Shown here one piece after another: positions 6,029 to 6,055 of a DNA stretch of 6,055 nt. The notes beneath the pieces are model-generated. The model had not been told where the DNA came from. It worked only from the letters and a program-made list of their open reading frames with translations, and did no database searches. Each line of letters opens with the position of its first letter. Within the stretch, counting starts at the first letter, position 1. Source of the stretch: an uncultured Selenomonas sp. (GTDB taxonomy: Bacteria; Bacillota; Negativicutes; Selenomonadales; Selenomonadaceae); contig CALGGN010000085.1 of the NCBI GenBank assembly GCA_937915915.1, forward strand, positions 1-6,055, read 5' to 3'. The translations under genes and the position numbers were made by a program.

Positions 6029-6045
6029 GATAGGACGCAGGATAA
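6019..6045 (+). promoter_or_regulatory. Possible sigma-28-like promoter overlapping the flgJ stop
   Basis: TAAATTTT (6019-6026) matches 7 of 8 bases of the sigma-28 -35 element TAAAGTTT. Exactly 11 bases later, CAGGATAA (6038-6045) matches GCCGATAA at 5 of 8, keeping GATAA but losing the CC. It lies over the last codons of flgJ, where late genes such as flgM, flgN or flgK often follow in other genomes; what follows here is outside the window. The weak -10 and the AT-rich setting make chance a real possibility. Confidence 0.3.
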
Positions 6046-6055
6046 ATCTTCATAG

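Noticed and set aside
90..6034. TAAGATAGG found both at 90-98 and 6026-6034, near both ends of the block
   Set aside because: A single shared 9-base word is expected by chance at this scale, and the flanks do not align, so I do not read it as direct repeats of an insertion.
6027..6050. AAGAT...ATCTT inverted repeat after flgJ as a terminator
   Set aside because: Only five AT-rich base pairs around a 14-base loop and no T-run; too weak for an intrinsic terminator.

Overview
The window is a forward-strand block of seven genes: one actin-like cell-shape gene followed by six flagellar rod and ring genes. The order is mreB/mbl-type gene (205-1227), flgF (1328-2155), flgG (2263-3054), flgA (3054-3818), flgH (3855-4457), flgI (4475-5590) and flgJ (5603-6028). 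All seven are intact. I see no reverse-strand gene, RNA gene, mobile element or CRISPR array.

Organism: the actin-like gene followed by two rod-protein genes repeats the mbl-flhO-flhP order of Bacillus, a monoderm Firmicute. The next genes, flgA, flgH and flgI, build the periplasmic P ring and outer-membrane L ring, which only diderm cells need. A Firmicute-type order joined to L/P-ring genes points to a diderm Firmicute of the class Negativicutes. The fairly GC-rich composition and sequence style suggest a Selenomonas-like member. That placement is inference, not a database match.

Layout: bases 1-204 hold a leader with perhaps the last codons of an upstream gene and a weak promoter-like site before the mreB/mbl gene. 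A 100-base gap separates this gene from flgF. The 107-base gap between flgF and flgG holds a good candidate sigma-28 (SigD/FliA) promoter, with both elements at the enterobacterial spacing. From flgG on, the genes are tightly packed (1-base overlap, then gaps of 36, 17 and 12 bases) and look like one transcription unit. A second, weaker sigma-28-like site overlaps the flgJ stop codon and would point at genes beyond the window.

How the genes work together: FlgF and FlgG form the proximal and distal rod. FlgJ is a single-domain rod-capping/scaffold protein. FlgA is the periplasmic chaperone for FlgI, which forms the P ring in the peptidoglycan layer. FlgH forms the L ring in the outer membrane. 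The actin-like protein directs lateral wall growth. This is a known type of locus and I do not see a new system in it. The most notable points are the candidate sigma-28 promoters, a FlgH with no lipobox cysteine, a FlgI with only one mature cysteine, and an altered N-terminal signature in FlgG.
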